Origin: Siniperca chuatsi
Lineage: Eukaryota > Chordata > Actinopteri > Centrarchiformes > Sinipercidae
Length of the DNA stretch: 64,000 nucleotides
Direction of reading: 5' to 3'
Assembly: GCF_020085105.1 (NCBI RefSeq)
Contig: NC_058058.1
Location: 9,821,675-9,885,674, forward strand
The position numbers and the translations under genes were made by a program. The notes beneath the pieces are model-generated. The model had not been told where the DNA came from and searched no databases. It saw only the letters and a list, made by a program, of their open reading frames with translations. This document shows positions 49,287 to 61,700 of this stretch, piece by piece (the stretch's first letter is position 1; each line of letters starts with the position of its first letter).

Positions 49287-50992
49287 AACAGGGAAAAAAA
49301 ATACCGAAGTCCAAAACTGCCATTTGCAGAAATAACAATCTGACCTCAGGAGCCTTGAATGATGGAGGGCCATGTACTAACCAGTCAGGCCTGGAAAGCA
49401 GGTGGAGACTGGCAGAAAGGGCCAGACAGTGTGAAGCAGTTATGACATAACCCTGTGCAGCTTCTGTCCAAGTATATGAAAAAGAAATAAATACACACTG
49501 ACTCATCTGTTGCATAAATGCCTAAATAACTTAGTTACAGTTTATTCCTTGGCTCAAAAAACTAGTTTAACCTTGAAAAAAAGAGATGGAATAAGACTTT
49601 CTTTCCTAAAAGTTGGCCAAAAGTTGTTTTGGAAGTCCTACGGTATGGCCTCATTTGGAAAAATTTTAATATTTCCAGGTGTTTTGGCGGCAGTGAGACC
49701 CTAAAATCGAAAACTCATTGATCATTAGTCTGTTATGCAGCTTTGAATTACCTGTTTAGGTACCTGCAATATTAGAGCTTATTTTAAAAGTTTGGATCAT
49801 TTTATGAATCATTCTCTGCAAGTTCTCATTTCAAAATATGCTCTGAGCTCCACCCATATATTTATTTTGTGAGCTTGTTTTGGACCAGTCTGCTCTCAGC
49901 CAGCACACACACGCACACCCACACAACTGTTTGAGGGAAGAATGGAAATGATCCAGAGTCACATCTGGTCTTTCTGTAAGACTTTCACTTTCCACAATCT
50001 TCGACTGACACGTGGCAAAAACAAAAAGACGCAGAGACTTGGACTTTTTCTGTGCACTTCTGTACAGCACTGATTTAAGATCTGGTAACTCAACTAAGTA
50101 TTGAGTATCATCACCTTTGTTTCTTTACCGAAAAATAATTAACTCAAGCTTGGTGAGTGTGGAATAAAAGCACCAGGACATGTTAAACTTTTACAGAAAG
50201 TTATTTGTGTGAAATATACTGTTCAGCAACATTATTTTATGGACCTATTTGATTTTAGTCACTCTGTAATATCCTTAGCATACTTTATTATCAGAAAATG
50301 TATCTCAAATTGTAATAAAAAAAACTATATCTGTACAGGCTCTCTAATATTGTGGACAATCAGACCGGTTTATTAATAACTACACAGGTTCATCTATTGT
50401 GATCTAATGTAAATTAGTCTTAAATAAAGTCAAATGTAAAAAGCTGATCTCCATCAATTTGATTGTGTCCATATTCTTCTTCCTAAATCAAATATTCTTT
50501 ATATCCATTACCACAGCCCTTTCTTTTTACTGATTACATTTAAGTGTCCACAATTTGCTTTATCTAGCATAAGCCGCTTGCTCTGTGGATAATATATTGT
50601 TTGAGGCAGTTATCCACACTACAACAGTCTTTTTTCTGTATCTTATAGTTCCCTAAGATTGTCCGTTTTAATATCAGAAACGCAGATGTAATAGTGCATG
50701 CTTTTATATGCTTTTGCTTTACATTCTCAAGTTGTTTTCTGAGTTAACATGTGGCTGGAAAGTAAGGAACCTGTACATTTAACATTGATGACAGGTAATC
50801 AATTACATCCATCCAGCACCTCTTCACATCAGGGCTAAGCCACAACATGTGCAAGAGTGTGCCAAAGAGGTCTTAATTAAAGGATTATCTGAATCAGATC
50901 TTACACCTACATGTTAATTTTTTTGGCACCATATAACAGTGTATCTAAATTTAAGCAGGTACAAAGACAAGAAGGCTGTACAAATTCAAAGT
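49287..50992. other. clec3b-exosc7 intergenic region
   Basis: Non-coding AT-rich sequence. No exon, RNA gene or clear repeat recognised. Confidence 0.55.
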
Positions 50993-50998
50993 TTTATT
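50993..50998 (-). terminator. Candidate exosc7 polyadenylation signal
   Basis: The minus strand reads AATAAA about 47 bases after the exosc7 stop, giving a short 3' UTR. Use is inferred from position. Confidence 0.55.
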
Positions 50999-51044
50999 AG
51001 AAAATTCTGTAAACATGTACATACTGTAGATACAGTAGTTGATC

Positions 51045-54000
51045 TTAACCAAGGAAGCCAACTTTCTGTCGCTTTGTTCCCAAACTCTCCTCCTGCTGCA
51101 GCAGCTTCATGAGCGGAGCATGAAGAGCCTTCCCGACCCGTTTACCTGCCTGGAGACAACTAAATACTTTAGTACCTTTCTACCGTACAGCCTTATTTAT
51201 ACATAATCAATTTCGAAACCTGCATTAAAATCAAAAAGGTCAGTCACCTTATGTTTATTGTCATTTTTAAAGTCATAAAAATTTAACTTATCTTCTGTAT
51301 GTTACCTACTGTACACTTTAAATGGTGTCTGTGAACTTTAGATACGCACCAGCAGATTCATCCAGCTGACATAATAACCTGATTATTAGCTCAGTTGTTG
51401 CTCCTTTTTTACCGAGGCAATGGTTAAATTAAAATAAATTAAAATCACACTATGCTAATGCTTCAGCTGAGGCGAGAGGAGGCCAGATGGCCGGAGAGGA
51501 CGGCTTGACTCACCTCTGTCATTTCAAAGATGCTCTCTGGATCCAGGCTGCCTCCGCCCATCTTCCTCGTGCAGGTGACCATGCCCTTGTGTGTGACAGA
51601 GATGATCAGGCTCGCCACAGAGCAGGCCTTCTCCTGCAGAGTCGCGTCGACGACATGCCGGTGGCCCACCTGCAGGAAAACAGACAATGTCAGGGGAGCC
51701 AAGCAGTGTATATGCGCCACTGTTTGCGTGATAATGAGGTTTTTGAGTATCAGCGAGTGAGCTTACCTTGCACAACGTCACTATACAAGGAACGTTTTCT
51801 ACATTGAGTCTCATACAATCATACGGGTCATCTGACAGCTCAATTTCCTTCACTCCTTCGTCGTCAGCTGATATGTGCACTCTGGGAATTCTGTCAGTAA
51901 GGTAATCAGAAGACCGTCTATAAGCTTTCATTTAACTGAATAAGAATTAACTTACTCAGTCTATATGAACAATGAGCTCAGCTGTAAGACATAAGACCCT
52001 TTACTTACTTTGTGTTGAAGAGAGCTGCCTTGATAGCTATTGAGATGGCATCATACAGGTTTCCGTCACACTGCAGGAGCTGTGGAAACATCTTAATGTG
52101 AGATTTTACCTTAGCGAAGACCATGGAACCGAATATACACAGACCAAATAAGCTGATTCTGATGTAAAATGTGCAGCTTTGATTTATTCCTCCACTGAAA
52201 CACAGGAAGGCTTTGTCCAGGAGAAACTTAACTCCCAGCTCTATGTGGTTTATCAAACAGTATTTTACATGCAAAGATGAGTTATCATATCTTATCATAC
52301 AAGTAGGAATAGAAACTGAAGTACAGCATACACATACATTTAAAACAAACTTACATTTTGGTGAATTCTACATACTTTTTACTACATATGTATGTCATGA
52401 CTTTAGTCAATTTGAGCAAAAGTCCTGAAGGCGGGGGTATCAGACGCTGCCACTCACCAGCACATCCACATAGAGGGCCCAGCAGTGTTCTCCTGCACTG
52501 ATACAGAGGCTCTTCAGGTCCACGCTGCGTTTGTTGTTGAAGACTTTGTAGAGAGTGTTAGTCAGCTCTGTCCCCAGCTCCTCGCCTCCTCTACCCTCAA
52601 ACTCAGGGGTTGCGTTGGCCGAACTAGTGACGGAAGGAGAAAACAAGACAAACATGAGGTAACAGAATAGCTATCAGTCTGAGATGTTTTATTCTTACTT
52701 GAGTTAGTGGGAAAGAGGTAAGGAAGAGAAAGTAGGGAAAGCTGTGATTGTGGCTGACCCTGCTACCTATCTCCACACTCATTTATTGCATATTTATGGT
52801 AACATGCTAAGTCCACAATCACTTGGATGTGTTGGAGGTGAATCTCACAGATAGTACAACACTACCTCCTAGTGGCAGAGTATCTATCTAAACACTACCA
52901 AAAACCGTTTACTATTACTAAGAAAAAATAACAGTCTTTATTTTTGAACATCATTCCTGTTTGTTATAACATTTCTGTCTGAGACACTTTGACAAGTGAT
53001 TTCAATTAAACATATGTAATTTTGATACAGTAATTGAGCTAAAATTGACTTGTTAAAAAGGTGAATGCATTACAAATAGTACCTCAATGTCCAATGTAAT
53101 AATACTGCATATCTACCTTTTGGTTAAACGTTGACCGACTGCACTTACCTAAATTTTGTGTGTAGTATGAAATCTTTCAATACAATGGATGATTATAAAG
53201 GACAGAGTGTTTTCACTTTTGTTTTAGATAATCGGGCTAAACTGCATTTGTTGCAACTTGATTACTGTATTGCTGGTATACACTGTTGTAAATCTATTCC
53301 GAGTGCAGAATATGACAATATATTCCACGAGACAATATAAATTTATTCACATTAGAGATTTTGCTATACCTTTTATAACCCCTTAGCTCTCCCTTTAATG
53401 TCTCTGTACTAGGCCATTGTGGGCAATGTTATGATTGTTGCAACAATGTGATGAAATATCTTGATTTGACAGGTATTCAGTTAGCAGAATTAGCCAAAAA
53501 TATACATTCATGAATGCATCTGTAATCACTCCCTCATTCACAACTCCCTATATATTAAACACTCAATAAATTACTCTATAGTGAGCAGTAAATGGAGATT
53601 TCTGGCACTTATAGACCATTGTCATTTTGCATCATCACTCACAAGTGTAGTGTTGCACAACTATATCTATAAAATGTGACACATTGCATTGTGAGCTTGT
53701 TAGCAGAACATTTTCCAGAAGATTCAGTATATCATGATATGTAGTGATGATGATGAAATTACATATAACACAATATAGGATTTTCTCCCCCATATTGCCT
53801 CCTAGAAGCTGGTAAGTACAATGTCTTCATAACTGATTGGTTTGGTGGCCAAATCTAGAAAAATAAGCCTCACTTTCTAAAAAGCCTAAGTCAATTTGCA
53901 CCAGACCTACCAATCAACAAAGAACTCCAAGTATCCTTCATTTGGCATCATGGGCCTTGGTTTTCCAATTTCAGCTTTAATCCCAACTAGAACTGCTGTG

Positions 54001-54580
54001 TGCCCCTGAAAGAGACACAAACCAGAATATATTATAAAATAATAGGTAATCAATCAGTCATCCCTCCTGAGAAATGACAAACAATAAAGAAGACAGTAGA
54101 CATTAGATAGGCTCAGGTATAACTAATAAGTAGGAGTATGTGCAATTTTGAAGAGTTCAAAAGATGACAAGTGACTGAGAAAAGTTTTAGAGCATCTTCT
54201 TCTTGTTGTTTAAACAGAAACTGAGCCAACATGTAGGACTTCTGCTGTAAATACTGTACATTACCAGTGTGACTTTGGCCGAGCCGTCTGTGTTGGACAC
54301 CACATCGGTCTCTATTTCCATGTGCCTGTAATCCTCACAGCCTCTTCCATCCACTCGTAAATCGTCCTGATGATAGGGATCAACATGTCAACACTACAGT
54401 TAGCAAATGCTAACGCAGCTAGCTAGTTTTCTGCCGTTATAGAGTATAAATCACTCTCATGGCATTTAACAATTTTTTAAATTACAGAGATCAAAGGCTG
54501 AAGTCAAGCTGTTAAAGACTTACCCGTATACCGTGTAAAATGTACACTTTTTCAGCCTCGCTAACTTGTACTGTTGCCAT
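51045..54580 (-). CDS. exosc7: Exosome complex component RRP42 (complete, eight exons)
   Basis: EXOSC7 is an RNase PH-fold subunit of the hexameric ring of the RNA exosome, acting in nuclear and cytoplasmic RNA decay; the ring is structural in animals. Exons: 54524-54580 (ATG at 54580), 54265-54366, 53911-54005, 52458-52623, 52009-52079, 51767-51890, 51514-51669 and 51045-51149; 291 aa, the same as human. Landmarks: VSEAEKVYILHGIR, DDLRVDGRGCEDYR, MPNEGYLEFFVD, TPEFEGRGGEELGTEL, NNKRSVDLKSLCIS, DGNLYDAISIAIKAALFNT, ELSDDPYDCMRLNVENVPCI, GHRHVVDATLQEKACSVASL, GSLDPESIFEM and the end KRQKVGFLG. All exon phases join exactly and the introns use GT-AG ends. Confidence 0.98.
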
Positions 54581-54611
54581 AATGTAAAAATACTCGTGTG
54601 TCGCTTTTCTT

Positions 54612-54619
54612 TTACGTCA
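54612..54619. promoter_or_regulatory. Candidate CRE/ATF site at the exosc7 start
   Basis: TTACGTCA lies about 32 bases upstream of the exosc7 ATG, a typical proximal position for ATF/CREB sites in housekeeping promoters. Motif only. Confidence 0.35.
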
Positions 54620-55560
54620 TCAAAAGACGACGAATTTAAAAAAAAAATCGTAGGTTGCCCGCTTTGCTCACCCGGATGTCCCGGTACTTACCTTCGGAAG
54701 ATGGAAGACCCCGCCCAACCGGTGCAGCCAGTCTCAAACACAGACTGTGAACTCCAAAAAAGTAGAAATAGTTCACCAATGTGTGAGGGATACCGAAAAA
54801 AATACTTTGTTGTTGCTTAATTTAGCAAAACACAACTCATTCTGGCGTATAACTCTTCATAAAATCTGAGTTTCTGCCTGTTTTATACAGTCTATGGTTT
54901 CTGCATGTAAAATACGTTTCTATTTTTTGTATCTGCGTGTAGTCACATCAGTTTGCTCTGTCTGATGTTTTCAGGATTTCCATCTCTACCACAGACCCTG
55001 GGTCAGATTTAATAGTTCTCATATTCCCACTGCAGCCAAAGCATAGAGGTTTTAACTGATTCTAGATCTGCCATTAATGTTTATTTGCTCTGAGTCAGGA
55101 CTTTCAGGCAGGTGTTTTTTTGGGCCCTTTTTGTGCAAGTGGAACTAATCTTTGTCATGATGAATGAACACAGATAAATAAACGTATGGGTCAGTCTGCC
55201 TTCTATTGTTAGGCACCAAACTCACCTTTTTTTGTTTATGGCTGTTTTGAAGGCATTTCCAGAATCATAAAAGAAGCAAACCTAGCGCCAGGTCATACTC
55301 TAGTGTGAAAAACTGTACAAATTGCAAAGAGAGAGGAAGAAAAGAGGGACCCAGCAACGTTTTTTTTTAAATTTATTTTTTTTGCCCAGCGGCCTCCTAA
55401 CAGCTTAATCCGGCCATGGTGGTAAATGTTGAAAAAATTACTCTTATAGGTTTTTAATAGAGCGATTTCAATAATACATGAAATGCACAGGGGCTGAGAC
55501 AGTATCATAAAACACCAGTTTAGCTTAGGATATGAACAGTATCATGTTATCCCAAAATGC
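54620..55560. other. Upstream flank of exosc7
   Basis: Non-coding sequence between the exosc7 promoter and the first LINE. A short plus-strand ORF at 54566-54820 overlaps the promoter and has no domain. Nothing else recognised. Confidence 0.5.
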
Positions 55561-55573
55561 AGGCGGGATTGTG

Positions 55574-58500
55574 GAGACCATAACAACTTCCTGGTCGGGC
55601 TCTCACTAGCGAATTGGTGGTTTGGCATAATCTGATTTGTGACTGCATCAGAATGGCAAATAGTAGTGGCTTGTCGGAGGATGATGATATGGAGACGGAA
55701 TGGACACAAAATGTGAGCAGTAGGAAAGGAGGAGGAGGGAGGAAGGATAAAAGAGATGGCCAGTCGACATCTTCGCATAAAGTGCGAGATGTCAGGAAAA
55801 AAGATTATGATGGAGGAATTTAAGGTCATTCTTAAATTTAATGTGGGGAGCGAGATAACATCGATTAGTCCAATAACTTTGACAACATGAGTGAGGAAGG
55901 CAATTGGGGTTATAGAAATGTTTGTTGGTGAATTGCAGAAATGTGGAGCAGAGAAATAAAGTATATACAGTGTGTAAAAAAGAAATAATGGAAAGAAGGA
56001 TAGTTGTGAGAGGAGAGGAGCTAGGGGAGTGATAACAGGAATCCCCATCGGAGAAAATTTGGAAGAACTGATGAAAGGAGGAAAAATCACAGGAATTAGA
56101 CGGCTGCAGGCCTTCAGGGAAGGGGGAAAAATGGATAGTGAGTCAGTACTGCTACAGTTCAATGATGAGGTGCTTCCTGGAAAAGTGATGGTAGGCTACA
56201 TGAGCTTTAATGTGAGAGAATATGTTCCTCCTCCAATAACATGTTAGAAATGTCAGCGGTACGGTCATACGGCCAATGTATGTAAAGGAAAACAAAGATG
56301 TGGAAGATGTGGAGGAGAACATGCGTATGGAGAGTGTGGTAGCAGTGCTCAAGTTAAGTGCTGCAACTGCGGAGGAAACCACACAGCAGCGCATGGTGGT
56401 GGCACCGTCAGGAAGCAGGCAGTGGAGATTCAAAGGGTAAGATCAGAACGGAAAGTAACACATGCTGAGGCTGTGAGGATGTGAAAGAAGAGAAGAGGGA
56501 GTCAACCAAAGGCATCCTGAAACAAATGCAGGAACAGCACAGGTACATAAGGACAACACAGGATCATCAACTGCTCAGAGCAAGTAAAAAACAAGACAGG
56601 AAAATCATAGTAAAGGCAGCGGCTAAATTCCTAAATATGAAAGATTTATCGTGTGAAAAGATACATTCTGACCTTAGTCATGGAGAAGGGACTTTAGAGA
56701 CGGCTTCACATATCATACCATAATGTTATTACTATTACAATGGAACAGAAGTCTGGTGGCAAATGGACAGGAGCTTAAAGGCTACATTGATAAATTAAAT
56801 AGGAAACCAGATGTCATATGCATTTAGGAGACATGGCTCAAGCCAAATCTGGAGTTCATTATTAATGGATGTACAAGCATATGCAAAGATAGATACAATG
56901 GAAATGGAGTGGAGAGTGTGCAATATTTATTAAAGAAGGTATAAAACAGACAGAAAGTAAGTATGAGAATATTAAACTTCTATAACCCATGCAAAAAACT
57001 AGAAAAGGTACAACTAGAATCAATACTGGAACATTGGAGAGGTAATATCATCTGGTGTGGAGACTTCAGTGCGCACAGCACAGTATGAGGTGAACAAGAA
57101 GATTTAAATAGAGAAATAGAGAAAAGGAAGTGGTATGTTTAAATGATGGAGCAGGCACAAGGGTAAATTTGGTGAAGGGTACAGAGTCTGCAATAGATCT
57201 TACTTTGGTATCGTTGGTCGGGGAAAGTAGTTGGGAAGTAATTAAAGGAAGCACTATAGGGAGTGATTACTACCCTATATTCACAAGTATTGGAGTAGAA
57301 AGGGAAGTAGAACAGGATGAGAGAGAAGGAAGATGGAAATCTGAAGAAGCAAATTGGAACAAGTATAGAGTAATAACTCTAAATATGAACCAGATAATTG
57401 ATGACCTCAATGTAGAAATAAACTGTATTACTCTAAGAGCAGCAAAAGAGTCAATACCAAAAAGAAACAGTAGGAAAAGGAAAAAGATAGGTCTGTGGTG
57501 GACACAAGAATGCGCTTGAGCAATTAAAAATCAAAATAAGGCATTTAAAGTCTTGAAGAAAACACATAATTTTCAGAATCTCATTGACTATAAAAGAAAG
57601 CAGGCAGTAGTTAGGAGTACAGTAAAGAGAGTTAAAAGGGATTTTTGGAAGAGGTACTATGACTCACTAGGAAGGACTACACCATTAGACCGAGTATGGG
57701 GGATGATTAAGAGGATGTGGAAGGGAAGGGAAGCATAAAGCAGAGTTATTAGCAAGGACATTTGTTAAGGTACATAGTACTGAAAATTTGAGTAATGAGA
57801 AAAGAAACACAGAGATAGAACAATAGAAAAAAATGTAGAAGCACTGCAGGATGATGAGGAAGACAGAAGTGCAATAAATATGTTGTTTACTATAAGAGAG
57901 CTAAATAATGCATTAAGAAAATCGGGGGAAACAACGCCAGGGAGAGACCAAATAAGTTCTTGTAAGGAAAGTAGAGAGCTGGGCAATGGAGTGGGGTTTT
58001 CAATTTTCAGTGGCAAAGACAAAGGCAGTATTTTTCACAAAAAGGACAATTCAGGACCAGATTAAACTTGAACTTTATGGAGAAAGTTTAGAGAGAGTAG
58101 AGTGTTTCAAGTTTCTGGTTCAACAAGAATTACTTGGACTACTCATATAGGAAAAGTTGTTGAGAAGTGTAAAAAGGTACTGAATATTTTAAGGTGTTTG
58201 AAGGGTAGAGAGCGGGGAGCAAGCAGGATTTCTCTGAAAACTGTATATATTGGATTAATCAGGGCAGTTCTAGACTATGGCAGCATAGTTTACCAATCAG
58301 CATCAAAAACATTATTAAAGAAGTTAGATACAATACAATATCAGGCCTTGAGACTGCTGTGGTGCCATAAAAACTACTCCAGTATCAGCCTTGCAGGTGG
58401 AAATGAATGAAATGCCACTGGAAATCAGAAGAACCCATTTAGCATTAGAAAATCCCCCAATGCAGAAGGTGTTAAAACCATGCCAAGAGAAAGAAAAACG

Positions 58501-59646
58501 ACAGATCAACAGCTTCGGCTGGACGATAGGAAATACAGCGAATGGGTTTATAATGTTAAACCCCACGGTACCGTTCTCCATATCCCACCTTGGTTATTAG
58601 GAGAGATAATGGTGGACCTGCACCTTCTGGAAAGGAAGAAAAAGAAATATAGATAGGAACCAAGTCAACAGATATATAGAGGGAAATTACGCTGAGTATA
58701 TTAAAATATACACTGATGCATCAAAAGTAGAAAATAATAGAGGATGAGTTGCATTCTTAATCCCAGATTTAAATGTAGTGTCAAATAAAAGAGTTAGTAA
58801 CAACCTTTCAGTATTTACAGGGGAAATGTTGGCTATTCTTTTAGCCCTTGAGTGGACAGAAAGCAGCAAACCAGGCAAAGTTTTAATAGGTTCAGATTCT
58901 AGTAGTGCGTTAACCAGTATACAGTCAGAAGCAAGACAGGACATTAGGCTGGAAATAGCTCAAACTATCTTCAGAATTACTAAAGCAGGAATAATAGTGA
59001 AATTCATCTAGATTCCAGCACATATAGAGGTAGAGGGAAATGAACTGGCAGACAAATATGCAAAAGATGCAACTAAGAAAGTAGAAGTAAATATGAGAGT
59101 AGTAAATTATAGTAAGGCTGAAGTTAAAAGCATAATTAAAGTAGAAATGAAAAAGAAATGGCAGGAAATTTGGAACAGGGAAACTAAAGGTTGACATTAC
59201 TATAGTATCCAAAAGAAAGTAGGAGAAATGAGGGAAACCAGTAGATCAAAAAAAGAAGAAGACATTATCTCGAGAATGAGGTTTGGGCATACTGGTCTTA
59301 ATAGTACACTGAAGATAATTGATAAACATGGGACTGGTATGTGTGAGTATTGTAACATTCAGGAAACTGTAGAACATGTAATTATCAAATGTCCTAGGTA
59401 CGAGCAGGAAAGGCAGATGCTAAAAAACAAACTGGGAAGAGATCGTATTAAGTTCGGGTTAAAGGAGTTACTCCAATTGAACTCAGGGCATGTGGGGTAC
59501 AGGGCAATATTTAGTTTTTTGGAAAAGACAGGACTTAGATGAAGAATATAGGGAAGGCATAAGACCTCTCTGATCCACACTCCAGTTCAGAAGGCGGCGG
59601 TAATGCACCAAAAGCTGTTTGCCAACCGCCATAAAACATCAGAAGA
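55574..59646 (+). mobile_element. I-clade LINE with RNase H, decayed, target-site duplication present
   Basis: A non-LTR retrotransposon of about 4.07 kb flanked by AGGCGGGATTGTG at 55561-55573 and 59647-59659. ORF1 (about 55653-56484) has CCHC knuckles (KCQRYGHTANVC, RCGRCGGEHAYGEC, CCNCGGNH). ORF2 (from about 56720) begins with an apurinic-type endonuclease (SAIDLTLVS, GSDYYPIF), enters the RT (SGETTPGRDQI) and resumes in the thumb (TVYIGLIRAVLDYGSIVYQS), so the YxDD catalytic core is deleted near 57980. An RNase H domain follows (GEMLAILLALEWTE, IGSDSSSAL, IEVEGNELADKYA), then a C-terminal CEYC...H...C motif near 59340. The 3' end is CAACCGCCATAAAACATCAG plus GAA repeats. Numerous in-frame stops show it is inactive. 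RNase H with this layout places it in the I group. Confidence 0.88.
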
Positions 59647-59719
59647 AGGCGGGATTGTGCGGGATTGTGCCTCATCACATCATTATTTGATTGATTCAAT
59701 GTTTGTTGAGGGTGGTGCT

Positions 59720-60565
59720 TGTGGAGGCCGAGTCATTTCAGGAGGTTGAAGATGTATGTGAGGCAAGAAGGCTGACAAGATTCAGAAATGGGGAGAAGGA
59801 GGACAGTAATTCAGCGTGTTTGACGTTTGAGGGAGAATTGCCGGAAAGAGTGTATCTAGATTATGTGTGTTACAGGGTGAGGCCGTATGAGAGAGCTCCT
59901 CTCAGATGTTTCTGCTGTCAGGAATATGGACATGTTGCTGCAGTATGTAGAGGAGGCAGAAGATGTGGCAGATGTGGGAAGGACAACTGTAACGTGGAGA
60001 AGTGCAAAGTGGAGAAAGAACAAAAGCGAAGTGCCTGCACTGCGAAGGAAACCACCATACGGGATCAGCACAGTGTCCAAAAAGAATTAAGGAAATAAAA
60101 ATGAATAAGATCAGAGCAGAAAAGGGATTGTCATGCTGAAGATGCTAAGAGTATGGGGAGAAACGGTGAAATGGTGGCAGTGCAAAAGGAAAAGGAGAAG
60201 AAAGGAAATGGAGATGATCAGAACATCAGTATGGACAAGAAACGATTTCTGGCATTTACTGCCATGGTTATAAACTGTGCGGCTGAAATAAAAGGGAAGT
60301 CGGAAAGGATTAATATAGTGCTGGACGCTGCAAGAAGATTCTTGAATGTTGTGGACAAATCTGGAGAAGATCTAGATGTTACACTGAGGGAAGGAGTTGC
60401 ACCAACTCAGACAATGGGGTCCGGGTTATAGAATGGACTAATGTCATGGGATCACTTTGGGTGGACACTGTAAATAGTTTACACTGTGAAGCTGTTAAAA
60501 TCCAGTAGGTGGCAGTTATGCACAATTATGGATGCCAACCGCCATAAAACTCAACAGAAGAAGAA
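59720..60565 (+). mobile_element. ORF1-only I-clade LINE derivative with 12-bp target-site duplication
   Basis: About 846 bp holding the second part of an ORF1 (ARRLTRFRNGEKEDSNSACL, knuckle CFCCQEYGHVAAVC, RCGRCGKDNC) and its C-terminus (LDAARRFLNVVDKSGEDLDV), then at once a LINE 3' end with GATGCCAACCGCCATAAAAC and GAA repeats. No ORF2 is present. GAGGGTGGTGCT flanks it at 59708-59719 and 60566-60577. It is related to, but clearly diverged from, the LINE just upstream. Confidence 0.85.
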
Positions 60566-60779
60566 GAGGGTGGTGCTCAGCCTGGGAGAAGGTGCTGCCT
60601 GATAGAGTCAGCTCAGGGTACGAACACCCATGTGCAGGCAGGAGAGGGTATCGGACTTCCTGGTTTGGCTTACGTTGTGTTGTCCTTCTGCCCGCAAAGC
60701 TTTCTGGATCTCACAGAGAAGGAAGCACCCAAGTAGTTAGACAACGGCCTGTTTTAAGGCTCGTCCCCCCCCCCCGCTG

Positions 60780-61004
60780 TAGTTAGCATACGAACCAGGC
60801 CAATTAACACCTCGTCGAAACCGACAGCCCGGCCGCGGAGCCGCTGAGAGAAGCTCCCCGCAGATCAGTGAGGTTAGCTGGGATTGCGCTAACAGACGCA
60901 GCGGCGGGCGGAGGAGACACTCGCTCTCAGTTCAGTGTGTTTTAACTTCGCAAGTCTCGTGAGGACCTCAAGAAACTTTTGTCGACAAGCCAAGAGAGAG
61001 CGAG
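60780..61004 (+). other. Candidate non-coding first exon and CpG-rich promoter (possibly zdhhc3)
   Basis: A GC- and CpG-rich stretch follows the LINEs and ends with a good donor, GAGCGAG then GTAGGT, at 61004-61005. It has no long ORF, so it would be 5' UTR. In human, ZDHHC3 starts next to and divergently from EXOSC7, and here the exon would point away from exosc7 in the same way. The sequence itself does not identify the gene. Confidence 0.4.
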
Positions 61005-61469
61005 GTAGGTTTTGGGTTTTTTTTTTTTTTCACTTCAGCGGAAGTGTTACTTAAACTAATAGTTTAATGTAACGTCCGGTTATCAACTAGTTAATGGAAA
61101 TCCAGATCTCCTGCTCCAGCTGCCAGAGTTACTTCCTGCTCGGGTTAACTGTATAAGCACTTTCTGGAAGTTCATTCCTTACAGCCCTATAATACCACAA
61201 TAACTGCATAGGTCCTATTGGTCATGACAAGATAATTCCCATTTTGCTTACATATCTTCAGGGAGGTCAGAAGATAGTTTAGCTTGAAAACAAGCGCCTT
61301 GGATTCAGAGTCCTGCTCAAGGGCTCAAGCACTTCAGGTATTTTACCTTCCTAGTTATTATCTTATTACCTTATTACGTTTTCCAACATATTTAAGTTCA
61401 TGTCTTCTGTATCTTCCACTAAATCAAATAAACCAAGCTCAAAAAGAGTGCAAGTTATTACATTAGAAG

Positions 61470-61700
61470 GTCAAGCATCTTATTTATTTATTTGTTTTAT
61501 TTAACCTTTATTTTACCAGGAATATTCCCATTGAGATACAGAATCTCTTTTACAAAGGGAGTCCTGGCCAGGACAGCAGCATAAAAAGTTTCACAAACAA
61601 CAGACTTAAAACAAAACAGTAAAGAGTTAAAACATCTAGCGAGGTAAAGACCCAGATACTTTTCTCTGGAGACCAAATTTGAGTTAAAAGTGAATTAAGT
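61470..61700. repeat. Teleost interspersed repeat (TTTAACCTTTATTTTACCAG type)
   Basis: Contains TTTAACCTTTATTTTACCAG, CCATTGAGATACAGAATCTC and CTGGCCAGGACAGCAGCA, a very common fish repeat, in reverse or forward orientation not determined. No coding part. Confidence 0.55.

Noticed and set aside
54566-54820. 84-codon plus-strand ORF upstream of exosc7
   Set aside because: Overlaps the exosc7 start and promoter on the opposite strand and has no family features.
55542-56162. 206-codon minus-strand ORF
   Set aside because: Antisense to LINE ORF1; hydrophobic shadow composition with no domain.
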